Translations under genes and position numbers: made by a program
Source of the DNA: an uncultured Eubacteriales bacterium
Lineage (GTDB): Bacteria; Bacillota; Clostridia; Oscillospirales; CAG-272
Direction of reading: 5' to 3'
Length of the DNA: 33,048 nucleotides
Assembly (NCBI GenBank): GCA_900542425.1
Contig: UQNQ01000018.1
Span: 1 to 33,048 of the forward strand
The notes under the pieces: generated by a model
Told to the model about the DNA's origin: nothing
Databases searched by the model: none
The model's input: the letters and a program-made list of their open reading frames with translations, nothing else
Part shown: positions 1 to 7,934 of the stretch, one piece after another
Position numbering within the stretch: the stretch's first letter is position 1
Layout: each line of letters starts with the position of its first letter

Positions 1-2
1 TT

Positions 3-59
3 ACAACAGAAAATATCGTGCAGATATTTATGAACGAAACGAATGAGTTTGCAACATGA
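3..59 (+). CDS. possible 3' end of a gene cut by the window start
   Basis: Frame 3 is open from the window edge to a TGA at 57-59 and would encode an 18-residue C-terminal tail ending in NETNEFAT. The next element is a perfect 14-bp hairpin at 62-97, the usual place for a transcript end. The other two forward frames stop at 33 and 46. The fragment is too short to identify, and could be chance. Confidence 0.3.
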   Translation, partial: TTENIVQIFMNETNEFAT

Positions 60-61
60 AT

Positions 62-97
62 TAAACAGGGTATGAGAAGATTTTCATACCCTGTTTA
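62..97. terminator. perfect 14-bp hairpin, probable transcript end
   Basis: Arms at 62-75 and 84-97 are exact reverse complements around an 8-base loop. No U-run follows on the + strand, so it may be a weak terminator or an mRNA 3' stabiliser for whatever gene ends at 59. Confidence 0.45.
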
Positions 98-247
98 TCA
101 TGTAATGAGATAAATGGGCAAGGATATTAAGTGGGATGCTTTCTAAGTGACAAATTTTGAAGAAAAGATCTCAAGATGTTCTATTATCATCGGAAAATAG
201 CGTGTAGCCAGTATACAAAGCTTTCATTAATAATTGTTCTGTATGGC

Positions 248-276
248 TTGCTTTTCTAAATAAAATAGCTTATAAT
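248..276 (+). promoter_or_regulatory. sigma-A-type promoter for the TIGR04076/CofE-like pair
   Basis: TTGCTT (248-253), a 17-base spacer, and a perfect TATAAT (271-276). It is the best promoter upstream of the gene at 532 and would give a leader of about 250 bases. No known riboswitch was recognised in that leader. Confidence 0.5.
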
Positions 277-531
277 ATTTGTAGCGATTCCGTCAGGCGG
301 CAATGATTGGACAGTAAAAGTCGATATATCTGATAGAAAAACTACTATATCATTTTGCATCAGATTGAATCCCAAATGATTTGTAATATATGACGGTTTA
401 TGGGAAAATAGAATTCGAAATACCTCCGTAGAATAGCAATACACGGTAAAACTATTTGTATGGATGTTTTCCAAAAGTGGAAATGAAAATTTTCTGTCTG
501 TTGGATGAAAAGATACATGTTGGAGTAAATG

Positions 532-879
532 ATGAAGAAATGGTATGATGAGGAATATGCGTTCGAGATTGAGGTGACAGGGTTTCTCCGCGGCAGTCAT
601 ACAGAACGATATTGTCGCAATGGCGAGGAAATCGGAGATAAATACACATGCACATATGGATGTCCTGTCAATGCGCAGGGTCAAGGAATTTGTTCTAAAG
701 TTATGATGATGTTGTTCCCGGTGATGGAGGCTGTCAGAAGCGGGGGCGATTTAGAAAATGTCGGAGGTGACAGTAAATACAGCAAGAATATTGTATGTCC
801 GGATGGATGCGTGATGTTCAGGCTGACGGCAAAGAAACTTGGAAATGAAAATTTTTATAAAGGCAAATTCTTTGATTAA
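532..879 (+). CDS. TIGR04076 family protein
   Basis: The 115-residue protein matches the small TIGR04076 family found in anaerobic bacteria; its function is not established. The recognisable features are the central CTYGCPVNAQGQG stretch, the following helix with EAVRSGGDL, and the CPDGCVMFRL end, giving several cysteines spaced as in family members. I chose the second of two adjacent ATGs (532 rather than 529) because GGAG at 522-525 then lies 6 bases upstream instead of 3. It shares an apparent promoter (248-276) with the CofE-like gene 71 bases downstream, so the two are probably cotranscribed. The family call is from sequence memory of its conserved stretches; no activity can be inferred. 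Confidence 0.8.
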   Translation: MKKWYDEEYAFEIEVTGFLRGSHTERYCRNGEEIGDKYTCTYGCPVNAQGQGICSKVMMMLFPVMEAVRSGGDLENVGGDSKYSKNIVCPDGCVMFRLTAKKLGNENFYKGKFFD

Positions 880-950
880 AAGGGAATGTCCGCATGTTTG
901 TCCCTTGTGGATAAAAGTTGAAAAAATCGTTTGAGAAAGGTATGATGATC

Positions 951-2150
951 ATGAAAACCAAAGAACGTAGAGTGGGAACTGTATCAAGAGGGATTCGATG
1001 CCCTATTATCCGGGAAGGAGACAATCTTTCGGCTATTGTAACAGAAAGTGTGTTGGAGGCGGCAGAATCCGAGGGTTTTGTTTTGCATGACCGCGATGTG
1101 ATTGCTGTTACAGAATCGGTTGTGGCGAGAGCGCAGGGAAATTACGCTTCTGTCGATGAGATTGCGGAGGATGTGAGAACAAAGCTCGGTGGAGAAACCA
1201 TCGGGGTGATTTTCCCGATTTTATCCCGTAACCGTTTTGCCGTGTGTTTGCGCGGAATTGCGATGGGAGCGAAAAAAATCATTCTTATGCTTAACTACCC
1301 GTCTGATGAAGTCGGAAATGAGCTTGTCAGTCTTGAAAAGATCGATGCCTGTGGGATCAATCCTTACAGTGATGTTCTTACCCTTGAACAGTACCGCCGG
1401 TATTTCGGTCATGACGTACATGAATTTACCGGCATTGATTATATTGATTATTATCGTTCGCTGATTTTGGAATGCGGTGCCGAGGTGGAAATTTTGTTTG
1501 CCAATCAGGCAAAAACGATCCTTCAGTATACCGATCATGTTCTGACTTGCGATATTCACACACGCGCCCGCACCAAACGGATATTAAAAGAGGCCGGCGC
1601 AAAAGTTGTATGTGGTCTTGACGATCTTATGAATGCACCTGTGTCCGGAAGCGGATATAATGAGAAGTACGGACTGCTGGGGTCCAATAAGTCAACGGAA
1701 ACAAGAGTTAAGCTGTTCCCGCGGGATTGCCGTCCGCTTGTGCTGGATATTCAGGAGCGGATTTTAAAAGCGTCAGGTGTGCATGTTGAGGTAATGGTAT
1801 ACGGAGACGGTGCGTTCAAGGATCCGAAAGGAAAAATATGGGAGCTCGCCGATCCTGTTGTGTCTCCCGCTTATACCGACGGACTGATCGGTACGCCAAA
1901 TGAACTGAAGTTAAAATATCTTGCGGACAATGATTTTAAGGAGCTTTCCGGCGAAGCCTTGAAGAAGGCAATTTCCGAGCGTATTCGTGAAAAAGACGGC
2001 AGTCTTGTCGGAAATATGGCGGCACAGGGTACGACACCGCGTCAGCTTCCTGACCTTATCGGCTCTTTGTGCGATCTAACCAGCGGCTCAGGAGATAAAG
2101 GTACCCCTGTGGTTTTGGTGCAGGGCTATTTTGATAATTATACGACCTGA
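951..2150 (+). CDS. CofE-like coenzyme F420-0:L-glutamate ligase family protein
   Basis: The 399-residue protein belongs to the F420-ligase (CofE) family. In archaea and actinobacteria, CofE adds glutamate to F420-0 with GTP. Visible family traits are the N-terminal VSRGIRCPIIREGDNL region, HDRDVIAVTESVVARAQG (the conserved 'D-x-x-x-x-T-E-S-x-x-A-x-x-G' core) and the later MVYGDGAFKDP segment. It is longer than stand-alone archaeal CofE (about 250 residues) and resembles the long Firmicute branch whose substrate is unknown. The start is uncertain: AGAAAGG at 934-940 fits ATG 951 (10 bases) or ATG 945 (4 bases); TTG 918 is also in frame. No other F420 gene is in the window, so an amide- or peptide-ligase role on another substrate is as likely. 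Confidence 0.75.
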   Translation: MKTKERRVGTVSRGIRCPIIREGDNLSAIVTESVLEAAESEGFVLHDRDVIAVTESVVARAQGNYASVDEIAEDVRTKLGGETIGVIFPILSRNRFAVCLRGIAMGAKKIILMLNYPSDEVGNELVSLEKIDACGINPYSDVLTLEQYRRYFGHDVHEFTGIDYIDYYRSLILECGAEVEILFANQAKTILQYTDHVLTCDIHTRARTKRILKEAGAKVVCGLDDLMNAPVSGSGYNEKYGLLGSNKSTETRVKLFPRDCRPLVLDIQERILKASGVHVEVMVYGDGAFKDPKGKIWELADPVVSPAYTDGLIGTPNELKLKYLADNDFKELSGEALKKAISERIREKDGSLVGNMAAQGTTPRQLPDLIGSLCDLTSGSGDKGTPVVLVQGYFDNYTT

Positions 2151-2168
2151 TGCTTGCTTTATCTGATA

Positions 2169-2206
2169 ACATGACTGATTTTTCAGAAATCAGTCATGTT
2201 TTTCTC
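2169..2206 (+). terminator. intrinsic terminator after the CofE-like gene
   Basis: Perfect 13-bp stem (2169-2181 with 2187-2199), 5-base loop, then TTTTTC. It lies 18 bases after the stop codon at 2150. Confidence 0.9.
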
Positions 2207-2434
2207 ATTTTAATAGAAAATTTTCTGCTTTTACTATGACAAACCGTTTCCTTTCATGGTTGTTAAACAGTTTGTTAGAAACTTCCATGCAACTTTGAGC
2301 ATTGGCACAATCCTTCTTCGGATATTTTGAGGAGATGCGTCATTCTGTTCTGCAGAGGATTCTTTGATATTTCGCGATAAATTTTTTAATTTTATCTAAA
2401 ATGCTTTCTTGATTTTTTTCAAAAGTTGTGGTAT

Positions 2435-2440
2435 TATAAT
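2435..2440 (+). promoter_or_regulatory. possible promoter -10 element
   Basis: A perfect TATAAT. The only -35-like hexamer is TTGATT at 2409-2414, giving a 20-base spacer, which is long, so this is a weak call. The next element is a terminator that starts 17 bases further on. Confidence 0.3.
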
Positions 2441-2457
2441 ACTAACGAGCAGCGTAT

Positions 2458-2493
2458 ATGCGTAAGTCCAGTTTGGACTTACGCATTTTTTTT
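2458..2493 (+). terminator. strong intrinsic terminator with no gene in front of it
   Basis: A 13-bp stem (2458-2470 with 2474-2486), 3-base loop and eight T's. A second, weaker hairpin with a T-tail follows at 2500-2521 (AAAGGC/GCCTTT). The rest of the 2207-2724 gap shows no gene. The element lies about 230 bases before the MATE gene, so it may act as a leader attenuator or end a very short RNA. Confidence 0.75.
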
Positions 2494-2724
2494 GCGTTGA
2501 AAGGCGTTTTGAAGCCTTTTTCAATATCGACGTTTATGATTCATTTTATAATGTTCTGTAGCAGTCTATGAAGGATTGACGCATGCTGTTTTTCGGAATT
2601 TAGCATGAAAAATGCTTTTGTCAAAAACGGCGACTGTTTAGCTGACGGTCAAGCATCATCCGTTATAGAAAAAATACAAGTCTTGCGGCGATATGGGCTC
2701 ATTTTTTCAGGAGGAGACGAATAA

Positions 2725-4155
2725 ATGGAACAAATGGATCATTCTTTTCTTGCCAACGAGAAAATTGGCAGGCTTATGAGAAAGTATGCCTTACCCTGTA
2801 TCATTTCACTGTTGGTCGGCGCGCTTTATAATATTGTGGATCAAATTTTTATAGCGAACGCCGGTTATCTCGGTTCTTACGGAAATGCGGCAAATACCGT
2901 TGTTTTTCCTTTGACGGTCATTGCTCTTGCGATTGCTGTTATGATCGGGGACGGATGTTGTGCTTTTGTGAGCTTGAGTCTTGGCAAAGGAAAACCACAG
3001 GATGCTAGTTACAGCGTCGGCAATGCTGTTGTCATGTCTGTAATAAGCGGGATTGTATTATGCGGGATTTATTTATGGTTTCAAGATCCGATCATTGCAA
3101 TGTTTGGCGGTACGGTTAACGAAGAGACTAACCGTCTATCCAAAGAATATTTCTTTTATATTACACTTGGAATTCCATTTTATATATTTGGTCAAGCTAT
3201 GAATCCCGTTATCCGCGCAGACGGAAGTCCCAATTTTGCTATGATTTCAACATTGGCGGGAGCTGTGCTGAATGTTATTCTTGATCCGATATTTATTTTT
3301 GTATTCCAATGGGGAATGATGGGGGCGGCGGTTGCCACGGTGATAGGACAGATGGTGACGGCAATTCTTGCTGTTTGGTATCTTTTGCATACCCAAACCA
3401 TTCGGCTTTCAAAAACCGAATTTGTAATTAACACAAAAATTACCGGAAAGAGCTTGGCGCTTGGGGTTTGCAGCTTTCTTTCACAGATTTCCCTTGTGGC
3501 GGCGATGGCGGCAATCAATAATATGATCCGTAAATATGGTGCGATGGACGCGATTTACGGGCAGGAACAATTTGCTCAAATTCCGATGGCAGTGGTTGGA
3601 ATTGTCATGAAAGTATTTCAGATTGTCATTTCTATTGTAGTCGGAATGTCTGCCGGTTGTGTTCCGATTGTCGGTTATAACATGGGAGCCGGGTTAAATA
3701 AACGTGTAAAGAGGCTTTTTACAGTACTCCTTATTTGTGAGGCTATTGTCGGCTTCATTGCTCTGTTTATCGTGGAATGCATGCCGAATGAACTCATTAT
3801 AGTTTTCGGCGCTAAAAAAGAAAGTGAATATTATACTGATTTCGCAGTCAAAGCATTCCGAATTTATCTTTGCATGATTGTTTTCGCTTGTGTAAATAAG
3901 GCAGCGTTTATTTTTTTGCAGGCGATGGGAAAAGTAATAGCATCTACGGCGCTTTCAATGATTCGGGAAATTGTGTTCGGTGTAGGATTTGCACTGATCT
4001 TACCGGTATTTTTTGGACTTGACGGTGTGTTGTATTCCATGCCGGTATCAGATATTTTAACAGCTGTTGTCTCAGCTGTTGTTATTGCTGCAACTTACCG
4101 ACAACTTTCCGATTTCAAGCGACCTGTGGAACAGCATTTTAAAACCGCCCTATAA
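2725..4155 (+). CDS. MATE family multidrug/Na+ antiporter
   Basis: The 476-residue, strongly hydrophobic protein has the length and 12-helix pattern of MATE exporters, which expel drugs or metabolites across the cytoplasmic membrane using Na+ or H+ gradients. It has the typical opening (KIGRLMRKYALPCIISLLVG, then NIVDQIFIA) and the duplicated second half beginning near residue 230 with ALGVCSFLSQISL. The overall character is closest to the MepA/DinF-type branch of Firmicutes. AGGAGGAG lies 7 bases upstream of the ATG, so the start is secure. It appears monocistronic: a leader with a terminator precedes it, and the next gene has its own promoter. The substrate cannot be read from sequence. Confidence 0.9.
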   Translation: MEQMDHSFLANEKIGRLMRKYALPCIISLLVGALYNIVDQIFIANAGYLGSYGNAANTVVFPLTVIALAIAVMIGDGCCAFVSLSLGKGKPQDASYSVGNAVVMSVISGIVLCGIYLWFQDPIIAMFGGTVNEETNRLSKEYFFYITLGIPFYIFGQAMNPVIRADGSPNFAMISTLAGAVLNVILDPIFIFVFQWGMMGAAVATVIGQMVTAILAVWYLLHTQTIRLSKTEFVINTKITGKSLALGVCSFLSQISLVAAMAAINNMIRKYGAMDAIYGQEQFAQIPMAVVGIVMKVFQIVISIVVGMSAGCVPIVGYNMGAGLNKRVKRLFTVLLICEAIVGFIALFIVECMPNELIIVFGAKKESEYYTDFAVKAFRIYLCMIVFACVNKAAFIFLQAMGKVIASTALSMIREIVFGVGFALILPVFFGLDGVLYSMPVSDILTAVVSAVVIAATYRQLSDFKRPVEQHFKTAL

Positions 4156-4172
4156 AATTCCATGCGCATCTC

Positions 4173-4201
4173 TTGCATTCAAACAGCATTGGTGATAAAA
4201 T
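4173..4201 (+). promoter_or_regulatory. promoter for the BFD-type ferredoxin gene
   Basis: TTGCAT (4173-4178), 17-base spacer, TAAAAT (4196-4201), about 80 bases ahead of the ATG at 4284. Confidence 0.5.
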
Positions 4202-4283
4202 AGAAACACAGCTTTATTTTTCAGATAGAGAGGACTATGAACCGTTTTCATGTCTATCTTTATGTCAAAAAGGAGGAAACAGC

Positions 4284-4481
4284 ATGAAAGAAAACGAAAT
4301 GATTTGCCATTGCAAGCAGGTTTCTTACGGTGATGTGGAGAAGGCGCTTCATCAGATTGAGAAATTTGATGATGTACTCAAAGCGTTTGACGAGGTACAG
4401 AAAATTACCCATTGCTCTACTGGCTGCGGCGGATGTCATGATAAAATTTTGGATGCCATCTCAGAAATTATGATGGCATAA
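4284..4481 (+). CDS. (2Fe-2S)-binding protein, bacterioferritin-associated-ferredoxin (BFD) type
   Basis: The 65-residue protein has the cysteine set of the Fer2_BFD domain: C8-x-C10 near the N-terminus and C48-x2-C51 near the C-terminus, plus an extra C44. These bind one [2Fe-2S] cluster. Stand-alone BFD-like proteins act in iron release from bacterioferritin or as electron-transfer partners; no ferritin or partner oxidoreductase is nearby, so its partner is unknown. The frame is open upstream to 4173, but AAGGAGGAAA at 4270-4279 fixes the start at 4284, and the upstream residues carry no domain. It ends at a strong bidirectional terminator. Confidence 0.85.
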   Translation: MKENEMICHCKQVSYGDVEKALHQIEKFDDVLKAFDEVQKITHCSTGCGGCHDKILDAISEIMMA

Positions 4482-4504
4482 ATCGCTTTGTTGTTTGATA
4501 CATG

Positions 4505-4551
4505 AAAAGAAGACGGCCCCCCGAAAACTCAGGGAGACCGTCTTCTTTTTT
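4505..4551. terminator. bidirectional terminator between convergent genes
   Basis: A 12-bp stem (4505-4516 with 4538-4549) with a further C-run/G-run inner pairing. T-runs flank it on both strands, so it can end both the + ferredoxin transcript and the - operon that finishes at 4576. Confidence 0.9.
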
Positions 4552-4575
4552 GTCATCATTTTTATTTTGTGAAAT

Positions 4576-4830
4576 TTATGATTCACTTGTCATATCACGT
4601 GCAAGCTTTTTCGCCTGTTTTTTCACAGATGCCCGTTGTTCTATTTTTCCGACACATTTTGCAAGACAGACCAGCGCCGTAATTCCGGCTGCCATTACAA
4701 TAAGTCCCATCGGCGTCGTGATAAATTTGACCTCGATTTTGTCCTCATTGAGATCTCTCCATAATTTTTTTGCTTTTTTTTCGATTTTTTTAGCGTCGAA
4801 ATCGGGTATGTCCTTGCTTGAGAATTCCAT
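4576..4830 (-). CDS. hypothetical small membrane protein
   Basis: The 84-residue protein is not recognised. It has a charged, Lys-rich N-terminal half with a short amphipathic helix (AKKIEKKAKKLW), one hydrophobic segment near residues 40-58 (PMGLIVMAAGITALVCLAKCV) and a basic tail. AAAGGA lies 12 bases before the ATG. It starts 31 bases after the DacF-like gene and no terminator lies between, so it is probably the last gene of the 7822-4576 operon. One transmembrane helix at the cytoplasmic membrane is the only structural inference. Confidence 0.7.
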   Translation of the reverse strand: MEFSSKDIPDFDAKKIEKKAKKLWRDLNEDKIEVKFITTPMGLIVMAAGITALVCLAKCVGKIEQRASVKKQAKKLARDMTSES

Positions 4831-4861
4831 GTTCGTTCCATCCTTTCATGTTCTATCATTA

Positions 4862-6214
4862 TTATTTTATATTGCGGTCGTTTTTATGACCGCTTTTTTG
4901 TTTTGCTTTTTTGTAAATGAAGAAATATCTTCCGATTGTGAAAATAAAAAATGTCAAAAGAAGGATTATCATAGAAAAAAGGAAAATTTTACTTTTTAAA
5001 ATATCGCCGATGCTATCCCAGAAGCCGAGCCAGGTGCTTTTCCGTACCGAAGATTTTGTAACCAGCTTGGTGCTGCCACAAGGTTCTCCGTCAAGCAGAA
5101 TCAGAATGGTTCCGACAGAGGTACCTTTTTCGAAAGGCGCCTTCAAAGAATCGCAGTCAAGAGACGGTGAAAGCTGAATTCCCGAAAGGTCGGTATCGAT
5201 ATCAAGAAAAGCGTAAACGGATTCATCGGGAACCACAAGAACATAGTCGGTGCCGCGTCCGGCGCGCACAGGAATTTCACAAATGATTTCTGATTTATCA
5301 AGGATTTTGAGCTCAGTGAAATTGCCGCTTGCCCAAGTGAGCAGGTTTTCGGTATCCGTATATCCTCCGATTTTTCCCGCAGCATTTTTGACGGAACCCA
5401 TTGACACACATATATAGGGATATGCGCCTTTATCCATTGCCGATACGATACAGTAGCCTGCTGCGTCCGTATAACCGGAGGACATTCCCTTTGCGTCACG
5501 GCAATAATATTCCGACTGAGTAGAAAGAAGCATATTTTTGGTATAAACGGTCACTGCTTCATTTTGATTCGTTGCTGCAACGGTATAGGATCTGGAGGAA
5601 CACATCTGCATAAAGGTAGGATTGTCATAGGCATACGCTGCGATTTTTGCCGTGTCGGCAGCGGTGGTATAAGCAGTACCATTGTCAAGTCCTGTAGCAT
5701 TGAGATAAAACGTATCTACCGCTCCAAGCTCTGCCGCTTTTGCATTCATCTCCGAGACAAAATCGGCAATACTGCCTGAAACCGCGATTGCGAGTACATT
5801 TGCCGCGTCGTTTGCTCCGGCAACAAGCAATGCATAAAGCAGGTCGCGCACAGGGATATTTTCTCCCGCTTTTAAACCGAGTACAGAGCTTCCTTCCAGT
5901 CCTCGCAATGCTCCGGCGGTTACTGTAACAACGGTATCCAAGCGTCCTTCAAAATATTCAAGTGCAAGAATTCCTGTCATCATTTTTGCAGTGGCACCGG
6001 GTGCCGTTCGTTCGTCTGCCGCTTTGGAGTATACGAAAATTCCGTTTCGTACATTATAAACTGCAACATATTCGGAGCTTATAGAATCGACATTTTCATA
6101 ATCTTTCGCCCGTATCGGGGTTGCAATCATAAAAAGGGCGAAAATTACACAGACAGTTCGGAGAAATTTCCGATATGGACGAGATTCGGAGACTCTGTTT
6201 TTTCTTTGATTCAT
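4862..6214 (-). CDS. DacF-like S11 family protein with degenerate active-site motifs
   Basis: The 450-residue protein follows the layout of D-Ala-D-Ala carboxypeptidases of peptidase family S11 (PBP5/DacF), which trim peptidoglycan stem peptides outside the membrane. It has an N-terminal signal segment (residues about 17-36), the S11 domain to about residue 270, a C-terminal beta domain and a final membrane anchor (FLFSMIILLLTFFIFTIG). All three motifs are altered. The SxxK serine is Ala (A74-T75-A76-K77), SxN is G133-A134-N135, and KTG is S245-S246-G247. Acylation should therefore be impossible, and I infer a pseudoenzyme, perhaps a substrate-binding or scaffolding wall protein. The start is ATG 6214 (GGAG 8 bases upstream); a TTG at 6220 is also in frame. 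The ATG overlaps the ribF stop as ATGA. Confidence 0.85.
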   Translation of the reverse strand: MNQRKNRVSESRPYRKFLRTVCVIFALFMIATPIRAKDYENVDSISSEYVAVYNVRNGIFVYSKAADERTAPGATAKMMTGILALEYFEGRLDTVVTVTAGALRGLEGSSVLGLKAGENIPVRDLLYALLVAGANDAANVLAIAVSGSIADFVSEMNAKAAELGAVDTFYLNATGLDNGTAYTTAADTAKIAAYAYDNPTFMQMCSSRSYTVAATNQNEAVTVYTKNMLLSTQSEYYCRDAKGMSSGYTDAAGYCIVSAMDKGAYPYICVSMGSVKNAAGKIGGYTDTENLLTWASGNFTELKILDKSEIICEIPVRAGRGTDYVLVVPDESVYAFLDIDTDLSGIQLSPSLDCDSLKAPFEKGTSVGTILILLDGEPCGSTKLVTKSSVRKSTWLGFWDSIGDILKSKIFLFSMIILLLTFFIFTIGRYFFIYKKAKQKSGHKNDRNIK

Positions 6215-7152
6215 AGGCAATGCTCCGTTATGTGAAAATACTCTCGTGTTTCGGCGATATTATGAAGAATCGCTTTTTGCAGCGTATCCGAATCAGAAAA
6301 TTTTTCTTCGGGTCGGAGAAACCGACAGAACTGCACCTGAATGGATTTCCCGTATAAATCTCCGGTAAAATCCAGAATATAAGTTTCGCAATTTGCATGT
6401 TGAGTATTCTCAACGGTCGGGCGTATTCCTACGTTGGAAACACCATAATATTGTTTTCCGTCTACAAAAACGCGAGTCGCGTAAACGCCGAAACGCGGAA
6501 TTGCTTTTGCTCCGGGAAACTGTTGATTTGCCGTTGGAAAACCAAGTGTATGCCCCAGTCTTTTTCCGTGGCAAACTGCCGCGTCAAGAGAATAGTATCT
6601 TCCCAATAACTTTGCCGCACGTTCGGTATCTCCGGCGGCAAGTGCCGCTCGGATTTCAGAAGAACTGACAATGACGCCTTCCATCTTGCACGGCGGCATC
6701 ACAGTCACAGAAGCGCCAATCGCATGGAAGGTTTCTGATAAAGTATCGGCGGTGCCGGTTGCATTTTTCCCGTAACGGAAATTAAATCCACAGACTGCGG
6801 CACGCACATGACAATCCCGATACAGAATTTCCGCTGCAAATGTTTTGGCATCCATATCTTGTATGCGTTTGAAATCTTCTAAAAAAACGATATCAATTCC
6901 AAGTGCACGAAAAAGGTCGAGCCGTTCTTCCATAGTGGACAGCAGGGGAATTTTCCTGTCAAGGCAGTGTGAGGAAGGTTCGGTGAAAGTCCAGACAGCA
7001 CTTTTGCCGGTACCATTGGGACGTGCCGCCGCATGCAGGATAAGTTTTTTATGACCGATATGAACACCGTCAAAATTGCCAATTGCACAGGCCACGGTAT
7101 CTTCCGGCAAAAGAACGGCTTCCTTGCCTGTGGCAAGATCAATTTGTTTCAT
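6211..7152 (-). CDS. ribF: bifunctional riboflavin kinase / FAD synthetase
   Basis: RibF phosphorylates riboflavin to FMN and adenylates FMN to FAD in the cytoplasm. The 313-residue protein has both parts. The N-terminal nucleotidyltransferase carries GNFDGVHIGHKKLI (HxGH motif, about residue 30), the CGFNFRYGKNATG loop and VSSSEIR. The C-terminal kinase carries KRLGHTLGFPTANQQF and SNVGIRPTVE, with the conserved Pro-Thr-Ala-Asn. Length matches the usual 305-320. The frame runs open upstream to 7299, but AAGGA 6 bases before ATG 7152 and the domain start support 7152. It begins one base after the LRR gene's stop and overlaps the next gene by four bases, so it is translationally coupled on both sides. 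Confidence 0.93.
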   Translation of the reverse strand: MKQIDLATGKEAVLLPEDTVACAIGNFDGVHIGHKKLILHAAARPNGTGKSAVWTFTEPSSHCLDRKIPLLSTMEERLDLFRALGIDIVFLEDFKRIQDMDAKTFAAEILYRDCHVRAAVCGFNFRYGKNATGTADTLSETFHAIGASVTVMPPCKMEGVIVSSSEIRAALAAGDTERAAKLLGRYYSLDAAVCHGKRLGHTLGFPTANQQFPGAKAIPRFGVYATRVFVDGKQYYGVSNVGIRPTVENTQHANCETYILDFTGDLYGKSIQVQFCRFLRPEEKFSDSDTLQKAILHNIAETREYFHITEHCL

Positions 7153-7153
7153 T

Positions 7154-7822
7154 TTATATCCTTGGTATATATCTGAGTTTTTTGATAAAATAATCGCTTT
7201 GTGAAAGAATGGTGTCGGCATACGAGCCTTTTTCCAAATAGATACTGTCGAGCTGGCTGCATCCGTCGAAAACATTCCTTGGAAGGAATTCAAGTGCAAG
7301 CGGCATACGGATGCTTTTTAATTTCCGGCATCCGGAAAAGGCCTGATCGCCGATGCGTTTCAGCGAATCCGGGAGCGCAATGTCCCGCAGTCCGACACAG
7401 CCAAAGAAAGCTCTGTTGTCGATTTCCACGAGGAGAGAGGAAAGCTCCACATCAAACAGATTTTCGCATTCAAAAAAAGCATTCCGTCCGATTATATGCA
7501 CAGAATCTGCCATTCGTATTTTGGTCAATCTGTCACAGGAGGAAAATGCGTTTGCTTCAATGGTTTCAATGCCGTCGGTCAGAATAACTTCCTCGATAAA
7601 ATCACATTGCAGAAACGCGCGTGCCCCTATTTTCTTCACCGGAACACCTTGAATTTCAGAGGGAATTTCTACTTTAGGCAGCAGATTGTCTTTATATCCA
7701 GTGATGACAATTCCGTCGGTTTGTTTTTCAAACAGAAAGGGAATATGCCGGTGTTTCCATGTTTCGCTCAAAATCGAGAGCAGATCGCCGGATATGCCGG
7801 TGCGTTTCTTTTCGGGGCGCAT
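7154..7822 (-). CDS. BspA-like leucine-rich repeat protein, probably cytosolic
   Basis: The 222-residue protein has five or six LRR_5-type (BspA/TpLRR) repeats of about 23 residues from residue 65 to 200. Examples are KKIGARAFLQCDFIEEVIL, ETIEANAFSSCDRLTKIRM and KRIGDQAFSGCRKLKSIRM, with the repeating 'I-x-x-x-A-F-x-x-C' core. Most BspA-like proteins are secreted, but this one begins with a charged segment (RPEKKRTG) and has no signal peptide or anchor, so it is likely intracellular. GGAGG sits before the ATG and a good promoter lies 30 bases upstream. It is the first gene of the operon with ribF. Its role is unknown; such repeats usually bind other proteins. Confidence 0.85.
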   Translation of the reverse strand: MRPEKKRTGISGDLLSILSETWKHRHIPFLFEKQTDGIVITGYKDNLLPKVEIPSEIQGVPVKKIGARAFLQCDFIEEVILTDGIETIEANAFSSCDRLTKIRMADSVHIIGRNAFFECENLFDVELSSLLVEIDNRAFFGCVGLRDIALPDSLKRIGDQAFSGCRKLKSIRMPLALEFLPRNVFDGCSQLDSIYLEKGSYADTILSQSDYFIKKLRYIPRI

Positions 7823-7851
7823 AAGTATCCTCCTTTTTTCTTGATGCTTTC

Positions 7852-7880
7852 AGTATATCATAAATGCACGGTTCGGTCAA
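7852..7880 (-). promoter_or_regulatory. promoter of the LRR-ribF-dacF-like operon
   Basis: Read on the - strand: TTGACC (7880-7875), 17-base spacer, TATACT (7857-7852). Transcription would begin about 20 bases before the ATG at 7822. Confidence 0.8.
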
Positions 7881-7934
7881 TGAAAAGTAAAAGATTTTTG
7901 TGGATTTGCATCATTTGGGTGAATCATAAAGGAA

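Noticed and set aside
277..528. Riboswitch in the long leader of the TIGR04076/CofE-like pair
   Set aside because: No known aptamer core and no terminator/antiterminator pair could be drawn; only short stems are present.
256..684. 142-codon open frame on the - strand
   Set aside because: It overlaps the TIGR04076 gene and its leader antisense, has low-complexity composition and no ribosome site.
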